DNA of 64,000 nt, taken from DATHTS01 sp965219305 (GTDB lineage: Bacteria > Acidobacteriota > Blastocatellia > Pyrinomonadales > Pyrinomonadaceae). The translations under genes were made by a program, and so were the position numbers. A model generated the notes under the pieces. It was not told the DNA's origin and made no database searches. It was given only the letters and a program-made list of their open reading frames with translations. The stretch covers positions 620,001 to 684,000 of the forward strand of contig OZ244725.1 of assembly GCA_965219305.1 (NCBI GenBank). Reading direction: 5' to 3'. Positions 34,728 through 42,701 of the stretch are shown here, piece by piece; within the stretch, counting starts at the first letter, position 1; each line of letters begins with the position of its first letter.

Positions 34728-36092
34728 TTAATTGCTGAATTCACGAATCACCGCGCTGATCGAATCTTTCGCATCGCCGAACAACATTCTCGTATTCGGC
34801 TTGAAGAATAAGGGATTTTCGATTCCCGCGAATCCCGAAGCCATCGAGCGTTTGAGAACGAAGACGGTTTGCGCGTGATCCACGTTTATTATCGGCATTC
34901 CGTAGATCGGACTCGTTTCATTATCGCGTGCGTCGGGATTGACGACATCGTTTGCACCGATGACCATTGCGACATCGAAATGTTCCATTCGCGGGTTTGC
35001 CTGTTCCATTTCCAAAAGCAGATCGTAAGAAATATCGGCTTCGGCAAGCAGGACGTTCATATGTCCGGGCATTCGTCCGGCGACGGGATGAACGGCGTAA
35101 AATACTTCCGCGCCGTTCTTTTCGAGCAGATGCTGGAGTTCTTTGACGACGTGCTGCGCCTGCGCGACCGCGAGACCGTAACCGGGAACGATCAACACGC
35201 TCGACGCGGCTTCAAGTATGTAATATGCGTCTTCGGCGTTGATCGGATTGACTTCGCCCTGCGCTTTGCCCGTCTGTTGTTTGACCGCGCCGAAACCGCT
35301 AAAGAGAACATTCGACAGCGAACGGTTCATCGCTTTGCACATTATATTCGTCAAAATAATTCCGCTCGCACCGACGAGTGCGCCCGCGACGATCAGGATA
35401 ATATTATTGACCGCGAATCCCGCGGCACACGCCGCGAGTCCCGAATAACTGTTCAAAAGCGAAATAACGACGGGCATATCCGCGCCGCCGATCGGAATTA
35501 CGACCATAATTCCGAGCAGAAGCGAAACGCCGATAATTACATAAAGATAAATTGGATTTGTCGGTTCGAGAATGAACAAAATACCGCAAACGATGACCGC
35601 TAAAACGAGAATCGAATTGAGAATTTGCTGTCCGCTGAACAAAACGGGTTTGCCCGAAATCTTTTCACTTAATTTCCCGTAAGCGATTAAACTGCCCGTA
35701 AATGTTATGTTCCCGATAAAAATCGAGAGAATAACCGTAATGATCGTGAAAGTCGTGTTTCCCGTCGTAAAGAGCGTGGCGAAACCGACGAGTGCGCTCG
35801 CTAAACCGCCCGAACCGTTAAACAATGCGACCATTTCCGGCATCGAAGTCATCGCCACATAACGCGCCGCCAATGCGCCGATGATGCTGCCCGCGATGAT
35901 GCCGACCGCCAGCCATTTGAAATCGAGAATTCCTCTATCGAGCAAAGTAACGGCGACCGCGATCAACATTCCGGCGGCGGACAAAAGATTCCCGCGCCGC
36001 GCCGTCGCCGGTGAACTGAGTTCTTTCAAGCCGAAAACGAAAAGAACCGCCGCCACGACGTAAACGAGATTGATGATTAAAGTTTTATCCAT
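34728..36092 (-). CDS. pntB: NAD(P) transhydrogenase subunit beta
   Basis: 454 residues. Eight or nine N-terminal transmembrane helices form the proton channel (domain II), followed by the NADP-binding domain III with VPGYGLAVAQAQH, the family's most conserved loop, and VIGANDVVNPDARDN. Together with the two alpha-subunit polypeptides it couples proton entry to hydride transfer from NADH to NADP in the inner membrane, supplying NADPH. It is the last of the three pnt genes, 130 bases after pntAB across a palindromic repeat, and ends facing the exporter gene. Confidence 0.95.
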   Translation of the reverse strand: MDKTLIINLVYVVAAVLFVFGLKELSSPATARRGNLLSAAGMLIAVAVTLLDRGILDFKWLAVGIIAGSIIGALAARYVAMTSMPEMVALFNGSGGLASALVGFATLFTTGNTTFTIITVILSIFIGNITFTGSLIAYGKLSEKISGKPVLFSGQQILNSILVLAVIVCGILFILEPTNPIYLYVIIGVSLLLGIMVVIPIGGADMPVVISLLNSYSGLAACAAGFAVNNIILIVAGALVGASGIILTNIMCKAMNRSLSNVLFSGFGAVKQQTGKAQGEVNPINAEDAYYILEAASSVLIVPGYGLAVAQAQHVVKELQHLLEKNGAEVFYAVHPVAGRMPGHMNVLLAEADISYDLLLEMEQANPRMEHFDVAMVIGANDVVNPDARDNETSPIYGMPIINVDHAQTVFVLKRSMASGFAGIENPLFFKPNTRMLFGDAKDSISAVIREFSN

Positions 36093-36106
36093 TAAAAGAT
36101 TATTTT

Positions 36107-36175
36107 GCCGCGGATTGCGCGGATGACGCAGATTAAAAACAGATAAAATCCGCGTTTTCCGCGTTCATCCGCGGC
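36107..36175. repeat. Palindromic repeat between pntAB and pntB
   Basis: GCCGCGGATTGCGCGGATGACGCAG-type left arm (36107-36134) pairs imperfectly with AATCCGCG..TCATCCGCGGC (36147-36175), giving a roughly 28-bp stem. It resembles dispersed REP-type hairpins and lies between two co-transcribed genes, 14 bases from the pntB start codon. Confidence 0.65.
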
Positions 36176-36222
36176 TAATTATATTAAATTGATTTTGCAC
36201 GATCATTAATTTGTTTTAACTT

Positions 36223-36516
36223 TTATTCATTGCCGCCCGGTTTCTTTTTCCTGAACATCGCCAGCATTCTGTCCGTTACGAGATAACCGCCGACGACGTT
36301 GATCGTCGCAAAAGTAACGGCGAGCGTTCCCGCAATCGTCGCAATCTCCGATTTTCCCGCGCCGGCAAACGCCAGTGCGCCGACGAGCGTAATTCCCGAA
36401 ATCGCGTTAGAACCCGACATCAAAGGCGTGTGCAGAGACGACGGAACTTTGTTGATAAGTTCAAAGCCCAGAAATATAGCGAGAATCAGGATAAATGTTA
36501 AAAATACGATTTCCAT
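36223..36516 (-). CDS. pntAB: NAD(P) transhydrogenase alpha subunit, membrane part (PntA2)
   Basis: 97 residues from the ATG at 36516. A longer reading from 36606 would add 30 residues translated from a palindromic repeat and is rejected. It has three to four hydrophobic helices (MEIVFLTFILILAIFLGFEL, LMSGSNAISGITLVGALAFA, GTLAVTFATINVVGGYLV), corresponding to the domain II segment that is fused to PntA in E. coli but separate in Rhodospirillum-type enzymes. The motif HTPLMSGSNAISG is diagnostic. Order pntAA-pntAB-pntB matches that arrangement. Confidence 0.9.
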   Translation of the reverse strand: MEIVFLTFILILAIFLGFELINKVPSSLHTPLMSGSNAISGITLVGALAFAGAGKSEIATIAGTLAVTFATINVVGGYLVTDRMLAMFRKKKPGGNE

Positions 36517-36527
36517 AATCTTAAACC

Positions 36528-36654
36528 GGGGAGCGCAGGCTTCCAGCCTGCGTATATTGTTCGTCTGCGTAAACACCTGTTTCTTAAAATTTCGTTTTGC
36601 CCACAATATACAACGACGCTTCGCGCGTTGGCAGGCTGGAAGCCTGCGCTCCCG
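36528..36654. repeat. REP-like palindromic element within the pnt operon
   Basis: GGGAGCGCAGGCTTCCAGCC-TGC (36529-36551) and its perfect reverse complement (36631-36653) flank about 80 bases, with a second inner pair TATATTGT/ACAATATA. The element fills nearly the whole gap between pntAA and pntAB, starting right after the pntAA stop codon. The core is of the widely dispersed REP-like type (GGGAGCGCAGGC..). Confidence 0.85.
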
Positions 36655-36655
36655 G

Positions 36656-37762
36656 CTAAAAAACTTTGCCGCCGTGTGTAATTACGCAGTTTTGCAAAAT
36701 TTCGTCTTTCATATTTAAATTAAATGTTTTCGTCTCTTTGTCCCAGAATTCTTCCAGAAGACTGAACAAATTCGACGAATACATTTGGCTTGCGTCACGC
36801 GCCACGAAATTCGACCAATTCCCGTCGCCGATGATCGTAATGCCGTCGAGCTTTATCGTTTCGCCGCCGCTTGAGCCTTCGACATTGCCGCCGCTTTCCG
36901 CCGCGAGATCAACGATGACGCTGCCTTTCTGCATTCCGTGCAACATATCTTTCGTAATCAAAACAGGCGGTTTGCGCCCGAAAACCTGCGCGGTCGTGAT
37001 AACGATGTCGGATTTTGCTATCTGTTCTTTCTGCGCCTGTTTCTGAATTTCGATCTGTTCCTTTGTCAGTTCGACGGCGTAACCGTCGTTCGTTTCGCCC
37101 GTCGCGCCGAGATCAATTTCGAGAAATTTCGCGCCGAGAGATTTAACCTGTTCGGCACAAGCGGCGCGTGTGTCGAACGCCGTAACCTTCGCGCCGAGAC
37201 GTTTCGCCGTCGCAATTGCTTGAAGTCCGGCAACGCCCGCACCGATCACAAAGACGTTTGCCGGTTTCAAAGTTCCCGCCGGAGTCATCATCATCGGCAA
37301 GATTCGCGGCAGTTTTTCAGCGGCGAGCAAGACGGCGACGTAACCCGCCAAATTCGCCTGCGAACTCAGCGCATCCATCTTCTGCGCCCGTGTCGTGCGC
37401 GGGATCATTTCCATACTGATCGCGGAAATATGTCTGTTTTGAAACTCTTCGATCAACTCCGAATCGTTGAACGGATCGAGATAACTGATGTGTATCGCGC
37501 CTTGTTTTAATTGCGAGATCTCAAGAATCGGCGGTTTGTGAAGACGCAAAATGATATGTGAATTTGAAAGGATCAAACTGCGGTCATTCGTGATTTGCGC
37601 GCCCGCGTCTTCGTAATCGGCATCGGAAAATCCGCATTTTTCGCCCGCGCCGCTTTGTATGATAATTTCCGCGCCGAGCGCGACGAGTTTCTTGACATTC
37701 GGCGGAATGAGCGAAACTCTATTTTCAGACGGATATAATTCTTTCGGAACTCCAATCAGCAT
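36656..37762 (-). CDS. pntAA: NAD(P) transhydrogenase alpha subunit, NAD-binding part (PntA1)
   Basis: 368 residues. Alanine dehydrogenase/transhydrogenase fold: MLIGVPKELYPSENRVSLIP at the start, the RQD-loop region (SSQANLAGYVAVLLAAEKLPRILPM), the NAD-binding GAGVAGLQAIATAKRLGA, and VIVDLAAESGGN near the C-terminus. It is the soluble domain I that binds NAD(H). The C-terminal tail after residue 340 (..KDEILQNCVITHGGKVF) matches the end of stand-alone alpha-1 subunits. First gene of the operon; upstream is 63 bases to the AmgK-like gene in the same direction. Confidence 0.95.
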   Translation of the reverse strand: MLIGVPKELYPSENRVSLIPPNVKKLVALGAEIIIQSGAGEKCGFSDADYEDAGAQITNDRSLILSNSHIILRLHKPPILEISQLKQGAIHISYLDPFNDSELIEEFQNRHISAISMEMIPRTTRAQKMDALSSQANLAGYVAVLLAAEKLPRILPMMMTPAGTLKPANVFVIGAGVAGLQAIATAKRLGAKVTAFDTRAACAEQVKSLGAKFLEIDLGATGETNDGYAVELTKEQIEIQKQAQKEQIAKSDIVITTAQVFGRKPPVLITKDMLHGMQKGSVIVDLAAESGGNVEGSSGGETIKLDGITIIGDGNWSNFVARDASQMYSSNLFSLLEEFWDKETKTFNLNMKDEILQNCVITHGGKVF

Positions 37763-37825
37763 AAATCCAACTTTCTCAACGAATTGTTAAAATGATTATG
37801 CCATTCTCAGAGCATTTTAGGCTAG

Positions 37826-38839
37826 TTACATTTTTAATTCGCTTTCGATAATTCTTTGCAAAACGGGAAACCTGTCTAATTTTTTACAAGTTTGCAGGAC
37901 GGTTCGGAACATCGGTTCGATAAATTGTGCATAATTTGTCTTGCCGAAATTTGCGGTTTGATTGGAAAATGTTCCGTTCGCTTTTAAGCATCTCTGAATC
38001 GCGGAAATATCGAATTCATAATCGAAATCACCTTTCGTAATTTCCTGTAAGCCGAGATTTTTTCGCGCATTAAGAAAATGATTTTTCTTTTGATCGAGCC
38101 AATTTTCCGCCGGAATTTCCGTTACGCGGTCGAGCAGAAGCGAAACGAGATCGTAAGCCGCCGAACCGGTTCTTGCGTCTTGATGATCTATGATTCTTAA
38201 ATTATTTTTTGCATCAATCATTAAATTCGCCGCGTGAAAATCTCTGTGACAGAGATATTTTGCATAAGTTTCGAGTTCACGCGCGATTTCTATAAATTCT
38301 TTCGTTAACTTTTCGTCATCATCCGCCGAAAGCCTCCGTTTTTTCAGACTTTCAAAATAATGAGTTTTGAAAAAAATCAGTTCCCAGAGAAGTTTTTCCT
38401 CGTCGAATTTCAGGTGCGAGGCAATCGAATTCATCTCAAATGCCTTTTCCGTCGCATTTTGAATTTCAGCGATCAGATCAATTGATCTTTCAAGCAATTC
38501 CTTTATGCTTTTGTCATCGGAAGCAAGCAAAAAGTCGCGCAAAATGACATCGCCGAAATCTTCGTGAAGGACGATGCCGGAATCTTCATCGAAATCGTAA
38601 ATCTCCGCGACAGGCAGATTTGCCGCCAGAAAAAGTTTAGTCACATCAATTTGCGGCAGATTCTCATTAATTGTTTCGGGATAGACACAAGCAATGGCGG
38701 TTTTGTCATTCCAGACAATGCGGAAAAATTCGCGCGTCGAAGCGTCGGGCGTGAGTTGTTCGATATTCGTTTGCCGGTCTTTTTTCTGCAAAAAAGAAGA
38801 CAATCTTTCGATTGCCGCCGTTTGAAAAATTTCGCTCAT
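37826..38839 (-). CDS. amgK: Aminoglycoside-phosphotransferase-fold sugar kinase, AmgK-like
   Basis: 337 residues. APH/choline kinase fold: N-terminal TPDASTREFFRI (the S/T-R of AmgK-type enzymes), a catalytic loop HRDFHAANLM (198-207) with Asp200, and metal-binding IIDHQD with D218 and D221. AmgK phosphorylates the anomeric hydroxyl of N-acetylmuramate and N-acetylglucosamine in the peptidoglycan recycling route that bypasses de novo UDP-MurNAc synthesis; its partner MurU makes the nucleotide sugar. The MurU-like gene is 6 bases upstream, which strongly supports the call. No fosfomycin-pathway genes are nearby. Confidence 0.8.
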   Translation of the reverse strand: MSEIFQTAAIERLSSFLQKKDRQTNIEQLTPDASTREFFRIVWNDKTAIACVYPETINENLPQIDVTKLFLAANLPVAEIYDFDEDSGIVLHEDFGDVILRDFLLASDDKSIKELLERSIDLIAEIQNATEKAFEMNSIASHLKFDEEKLLWELIFFKTHYFESLKKRRLSADDDEKLTKEFIEIARELETYAKYLCHRDFHAANLMIDAKNNLRIIDHQDARTGSAAYDLVSLLLDRVTEIPAENWLDQKKNHFLNARKNLGLQEITKGDFDYEFDISAIQRCLKANGTFSNQTANFGKTNYAQFIEPMFRTVLQTCKKLDRFPVLQRIIESELKM

Positions 38840-38845
38840 AGATTT

Positions 38846-39832
38846 TTACTGGTTGAGAGAAACGACGTAATTTTCGCCGATGATTTCGCCTTTTAACGCC
38901 TTTTGCGGAATTTCCCTGCAATGTTTCAACATATCGGCGCGGACGATTACCGCATTTTCGTAAATTTCACCGTCGTTTATCGTAACGCCGTCAGCGATTA
39001 TCGTGCGGTTTAATTTTACGCTTTCGCCGAGTTTTACATTATCCCAGATGACGGAATTCGATATTTCCGCGTTTTGCGATTTTTGAAAATTCTGCCCGAC
39101 GGAAAGTTTTGTCCCGTTCATCATCGCCAGCGAAATGTCGAGATAACGCGGAATCGTCGAAAGTTCGAACCATTTCCCGTCGGCGATGTGCGCGGCGATC
39201 TTTTCGCCGTTCTCAATCGCCGGAATATAAAAAGCGGGCAAAATATCCGAATAAACGCCACGTGGAATATAATCGAAAACTCGCGGTTCGAGAATATGAA
39301 TTCCAGTAAACATCAAAGGATTTCGGATTTTAGATTTCAAATTTCGGACTTGTTTCGGAAAATCGCCGAATCCCGTTACCAGATCGTCTTCGACAAAAAT
39401 TTCGCTGAATTTTTCGTGTTTCGGATTTTCCTTCAAAACCATCGTGGCGATTGCGCCACTTTTTTTGTGCGTTTCGATGGCTTTGGAAATATCAATATCG
39501 GTGATTATTTTGCCGTTTATTATTAAAAATGTATCGTCTTCGAGATATTTTCTGGCATTGTCGAGTGCGCCCGCCGTTCCTAAAATTCCCGGCTCTTCGA
39601 GCGCGTAATTTATTTTCACGCCGAAATCCGAACCGTCGCCGAGTGCATTTATAACCGATTGCGGTCGGTGATGCAGATTGACGACAATATCTTTGAAGCC
39701 GAATTTGGCGATATATTCGGCGACGTAGCCGACAAGCGGTTTGCCGATGAACGGAATTGCTGGTTTTGTGCGGTCAATCGTTAAAGGAAAAAGCCGTGTT
39801 CCGAAACCGGCGGCTAAAATTATTGCTTTCAT
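38846..39832 (-). CDS. murU: MurNAc-1-phosphate uridylyltransferase-like protein (MurU-like)
   Basis: 328 residues. The nucleotide-binding LAAGFGTRLFPLT (7-19), K23 (RTKPAIP) and EEPGILGTAGAL place it in the sugar nucleotidyltransferase family; a C-terminal left-handed beta-helix tail (..NAEISNSVIWDNVKLGESV..) is longer than in Pseudomonas MurU. At the place where homologues have NGD with the metal-binding Asp, this protein has NGK (K108), which could impair catalysis. Residues about 161-174 (QVRNLKSKIRNPL) are encoded by heptanucleotide repeats. Gene overlaps none; the kinase partner follows after 6 bases, as in the recycling pair. Confidence 0.75.
   Translation of the reverse strand: MKAIILAAGFGTRLFPLTIDRTKPAIPFIGKPLVGYVAEYIAKFGFKDIVVNLHHRPQSVINALGDGSDFGVKINYALEEPGILGTAGALDNARKYLEDDTFLIINGKIITDIDISKAIETHKKSGAIATMVLKENPKHEKFSEIFVEDDLVTGFGDFPKQVRNLKSKIRNPLMFTGIHILEPRVFDYIPRGVYSDILPAFYIPAIENGEKIAAHIADGKWFELSTIPRYLDISLAMMNGTKLSVGQNFQKSQNAEISNSVIWDNVKLGESVKLNRTIIADGVTINDGEIYENAVIVRADMLKHCREIPQKALKGEIIGENYVVSLNQ
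39318..39352. repeat. Heptanucleotide repeats inside the murU-like gene
   Basis: Five tandem seven-base units read on the plus strand GGATTTC, GGATTTT, AGATTTC, AAATTTC, GGACTTG. They lie in the coding region of the nucleotidyltransferase and are the reverse complement of the AAATCC-type units found before ftsY and rplC. Confidence 0.7.
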
Positions 39833-39959
39833 CGCTAAACAAAATCGAAGATGCAGGAAAATTTGCAGTCTTCGATAAATTTAATTCTTTAGGTCTGACG
39901 TTAAAGTGTCAAATCACGGTTGGAACTAATTTCCGCCGTCGTTTAGAATCTGAAAACGA

Positions 39960-40652
39960 ATGAGCGAAAAAACTTACGGTCTTTTCCCGAAACAAAACAA
40001 GCGGAAATTCATCTCCGAACTCGAAAAAAATGGCGCGGGAATCGTTTTATTTCCAGAATTTACGGAGGAAAAAATTGATTTTGACGAGTCTTTGATCGAA
40101 AATCTGCAAAACTTCGAATGGATAATTTTTCAAGATATTTTCACCGCTGATATTTTTTTGGAAAGTTTAAAGGAAAGCGGTTTCGATCTTTACGAATTCG
40201 ACAATTTCCGCATTCTCGCCGCTGGAGAAGCGGTCGCCGACCGTCTGCGTTTTGAACAGATTCATTCTGATATTATCCCGACAAATCTTTCGCCGGAAGC
40301 GATGTTTCAGGCAGTTTCCGATTATGAATCGAATTTAAACGGCGCGAAATTTCTAGTGTTAAAACAATCCGGCAGTAAGAACGAATTAAGCGGACTTTTG
40401 AAAAACGCTGGCGCGGAAGTTTCGGAAAAAGCGGTTTATCGTTTAAATTTCGCCGACGAAAGCGAGTTATCAAAGTTAAAAGCCTTGATAAAAGGCGGTG
40501 CGATAGACAAAATCGTGTTCGCCGCGCCGGAGGAAATTTTAGCCTTTAAAAAGATTTTCTCAATGGAAAATTTGCGGGAAATTCTGCGCGAGACGGAAGT
40601 TTCGGCAATTGACGAAGTAACGCGGAAATCGCTCTGGGAAAACGGTCTGTAA
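39960..40652 (+). CDS. hemD: Uroporphyrinogen-III synthase family protein
   Basis: 230 residues with the two-lobe HemD architecture: an N-terminal lobe with FPEFTEEK and NFEWIIFQDIFTADIFLESL (where others have WIIFTSxNGV), a middle AAGEAVADRL, and a C-terminal lobe with YRLNFADESEL and IDKIVFAAPEEILAFKK. The family inverts ring D of hydroxymethylbilane to give uroporphyrinogen III. Sequence conservation in HemD is always low, so the call rests on pattern. No hemC or hemB lies adjacent. It is divergent from the murU-like gene and separated by 127 bases. Confidence 0.7.
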   Translation: MSEKTYGLFPKQNKRKFISELEKNGAGIVLFPEFTEEKIDFDESLIENLQNFEWIIFQDIFTADIFLESLKESGFDLYEFDNFRILAAGEAVADRLRFEQIHSDIIPTNLSPEAMFQAVSDYESNLNGAKFLVLKQSGSKNELSGLLKNAGAEVSEKAVYRLNFADESELSKLKALIKGGAIDKIVFAAPEEILAFKKIFSMENLREILRETEVSAIDEVTRKSLWENGL

Positions 40653-40687
40653 CAAAAAGAAAAGGCGACTTAACTTTGAAGTCGCCT
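40653..40687 (-). terminator. Intrinsic terminator (minus strand)
   Basis: AGGCGACT (40663-40670) and AGTCGCCT (40680-40687) form an 8-bp stem with a 9-base loop. On the minus strand it is followed by CTTTTCTTTTTG, so it terminates leftward transcription of the small unit at 40.7-40.96 kb; it could also slow hemD transcripts. Confidence 0.75.
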
Positions 40688-40803
40688 GTCTTGAAATTTT
40701 GTATGTTTTGGATTCGATCTAATAATTCGACGGTTGATCCACGTTTTTACCGGAATGGGCAAATTTGCCTAAATACCACCGATCTATTGTTAATAATCAA
40801 CTT

Positions 40804-40917
40804 TCAAGCTATCAAATCTCGTCCGTTATGATTGTAACCTTTCCGAATTTTGCCGACCTTCATCGGCACGAAAAATTCGGTGGCGTATCGTTTGAAGTTT
40901 CTGTCATATTCTACCAC
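40804..40917 (-). ncRNA. Possible small RNA or short-protein gene with a strong hairpin
   Basis: The 325-base gap between hemD and a membrane protein gene holds no long ORF. On the minus strand a TTGACA (40959-40954), a perfect AGGAGG (40922-40917) and two competing short ORFs are visible: ATG at 40907 gives 15 residues, and a GTG at 40917 gives 37 residues (VVEYDRNFKRYATEFFVPMK, KVGKIRKGYNHNGRDLIA as two halves). A hairpin CCGAATTTT..TGCCGA..TCGGCA..AAATTCGG covers 40881-40843. A minus-strand terminator follows at 40687-40653. The weak -10 (TAGTCT) and lack of family match keep this a candidate only. Confidence 0.4.
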
Positions 40918-40977
40918 CTCCTGATTTTTAGACTACTCTTTTAAGCACTCATTTGTCAAGATTTTTTTTGGACACAT

Positions 40978-41487
40978 TTATGAAAACCAGAAAATTAATT
41001 TGACCGGAATGACTATCATTAAAATAGCTATCGCCAGGGTCAATCCGGCAATACCAATTCTAAGACCTTTTACATTCGATAATTTTTTTACCTCAAAATA
41101 AGCCACCACAAATAAAATCACGGCAAGCGGAGCCAGAATTGAACCGGCGGTCAATCTATTTTCACCAGAAAGTAGTTGGTAAATCTCGTCTTCGATAGTG
41201 AATTTGAGCATCAATATCCAATTAATTGAAGCTGTCACCAAACTAACCACGGCGAAATATGAAATTCTTTTTTCGGGTTTAAAAGCGTGAAATTTGCCGA
41301 TCAAAAAAGAATGTTCTCCGTTAGTTATTATGCCTTTCTGAAAAAGATCATTGATTCGCGAGATGGGAAACTCATTTTCTGAAAAATCTTTTGTTTGATA
41401 TTTGAAATTATTAAAAATAGGACTGTCAGGATTATATTCATTATTTTGAGAAAACAAATTGTCATTCATAATCGTCAGGTTCTCCAT
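40978..41487 (-). CDS. Membrane protein of unknown function (DUF4190-like plan)
   Basis: 169 residues. The hydrophilic N-terminal 75 residues (Asn/Phe-rich, ..NEYNPDSPIFNNFKYQ) precede four hydrophobic helices (about 76-95, 112-131, and 143-167, possibly a further one). An ATG at 41469 (MNDNLFS) preceded by GGAG is an alternative start. No signature is recognised. Its stop lies immediately before the IS982-family element's left side and downstream of a candidate small transcription unit, so expression units here are short. Confidence 0.55.
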   Translation of the reverse strand: MENLTIMNDNLFSQNNEYNPDSPIFNNFKYQTKDFSENEFPISRINDLFQKGIITNGEHSFLIGKFHAFKPEKRISYFAVVSLVTASINWILMLKFTIEDEIYQLLSGENRLTAGSILAPLAVILFVVAYFEVKKLSNVKGLRIGIAGLTLAIAILMIVIPVKLIFWFS

Positions 41488-41555
41488 TTTGAAGCGAAGT
41501 TTTAACGAATTTTAGTCTGAAGACAGGATAAATATCAATAATTTTTTTACTAAAT

Positions 41556-42533
41556 TAACGTCAGTTCGAGATAAGAATTAAGCTATAACCAAGTCTTTTC
41601 CTAGTTCAAGGCTTGGTTTCTTTTCTTGAAATGTGTAAGCGATCAACCCGGCGACGATGTTGCCGTAAAAGTTCCACACCGAACGATGTCGCGTATGCTC
41701 GACTTGTGAAATGTTCTTTAACTGGTCGTTGACCGATTCGATGATCGCTCGTTTTCTCAGCATCAGGCGATCAAAAAGCGGCATCAACTTGTTCTTCATA
41801 TTCTTTCTGACCTTTGTTACCAGTTGAACATTGTGTTCGCCCAATAATTTACTCAACTCCTGTGAAATATAACCTTTATCGCCGAACAGTTTGCCCCACA
41901 ACTGCTTGCTCATTTTCCCGACCGGCTTTCGGTCATCAACATTTCCCAAAGTGATTTGCCACGCCAACAACTCGCCGCGGTCGCTGATTATAAGATGTAT
42001 CTTGAAGCCGTAAAACCACCCCGTCGAAGTCTTCCCGCGTTTTGCAATCTCCTTAAACACCTTGTTTTGCTTAATCCGTAAATTGTTACAGACGGCTATC
42101 TTAGTTGAATCCACAAATGAAATCCCCGAACACTTTCCCAATCTCATTTGCATAAACGCTCCGAGCAGAAGCAAAGCGTCGCGTTGGAGTTCGACGAACC
42201 GATTATAACTGAGCAGATCGGGAAACTCGCCCTTGTAGTAAACACCGATCATCGAATTATAAAACGTCTTCAAATTACGGAATCCAGACCTGTGAAAACA
42301 GATCAAAATAGTCATCACTTCCGAACGCGACATCTTCGACGGCTTAATTCGTTGACTCTTTCCGCTTTCTAACAACTGATGATTAAACTTCGGTTCAAAC
42401 ACTTTACAAAAATCGTCAACTTGGCAAAAAACTGTTAAGATATTCATTGAAAAACTCCTTTGGTTTGGTTTATTTGTTTCTAAACCTAAGTATATCTTAC
42501 CTTTGGAGTTTTTCTTATCTCGAACTCACGTTA
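41556..42533. mobile_element. IS982-family insertion sequence
   Basis: A 978-base element bounded by TAACGTCAGTTCGAGATAAG (from 41556) and the reverse complement TAACGTGAGTTCGAGATAAG (from 42533), differing only at the seventh base. It contains a single transposase gene on the minus strand. The ends match those of the 207-base element at 26486-26692. Target duplication is not clear: flanks read TAAAT and AATTA. Confidence 0.85.
41578..42447 (-). CDS. IS982-family transposase (DDE)
   Basis: 289 residues. DDE triad visible: D113 (SFVDSTK), D190 (FGDKGYIS) and E237 (AIIESVND). IS982 landmarks include SYNRFVELQ, AKRGKTSTGWFYGFKIHL and the C-terminal VEHTRHRSVWNFYGNIVAGLIAY. The ORF is intact. 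The start ATG at 42447 is preceded by AAGGAGTTTTTCA. The terminal repeats lie about 22 bases beyond the stop and 86 bases beyond the start. It is probably an active enzyme and could also mobilise the MITE-like derivative. Confidence 0.92.
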   Translation of the reverse strand: MNILTVFCQVDDFCKVFEPKFNHQLLESGKSQRIKPSKMSRSEVMTILICFHRSGFRNLKTFYNSMIGVYYKGEFPDLLSYNRFVELQRDALLLLGAFMQMRLGKCSGISFVDSTKIAVCNNLRIKQNKVFKEIAKRGKTSTGWFYGFKIHLIISDRGELLAWQITLGNVDDRKPVGKMSKQLWGKLFGDKGYISQELSKLLGEHNVQLVTKVRKNMKNKLMPLFDRLMLRKRAIIESVNDQLKNISQVEHTRHRSVWNFYGNIVAGLIAYTFQEKKPSLELGKDLVIA

Positions 42534-42649
42534 AATTATTAGGTTAGTGTCGCCCGAAATTTTATGAGTATAATCACATTTGGATAATTATGTGGTACGG
42601 TATTTCAACTATTATAATTTTGTAGTTATATACTTACGTTATTGCAACG

Positions 42650-42685
42650 AAAAAAGGGCAGGAAATTAAATCCTACCCTTTTTTA
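42650..42685 (-). terminator. Terminator of pckG
   Basis: GGGCAGGA (42656-42663) and TCCTACCC (42671-42678) form a stem with one G-T pair, and are flanked by A-runs on one side and T-runs on the other, so it works on both strands. It stands 16 bases downstream of the pckG stop. Confidence 0.8.
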
Positions 42686-42701
42686 TATTTTTTCCAAAAA
42701 A

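Noticed and set aside
34602..34811. 69-codon ORF (PDDTAKL repeats)
   Set aside because: Open only because the 21-bp repeat keeps frames open; it has no ribosome binding site and runs into pntB antisense.
36517..36606. N-terminal 30-residue extension of pntAB
   Set aside because: Translated from the REP-like palindrome; the internal ATG at 36516 gives the family-typical start MEIVFL.
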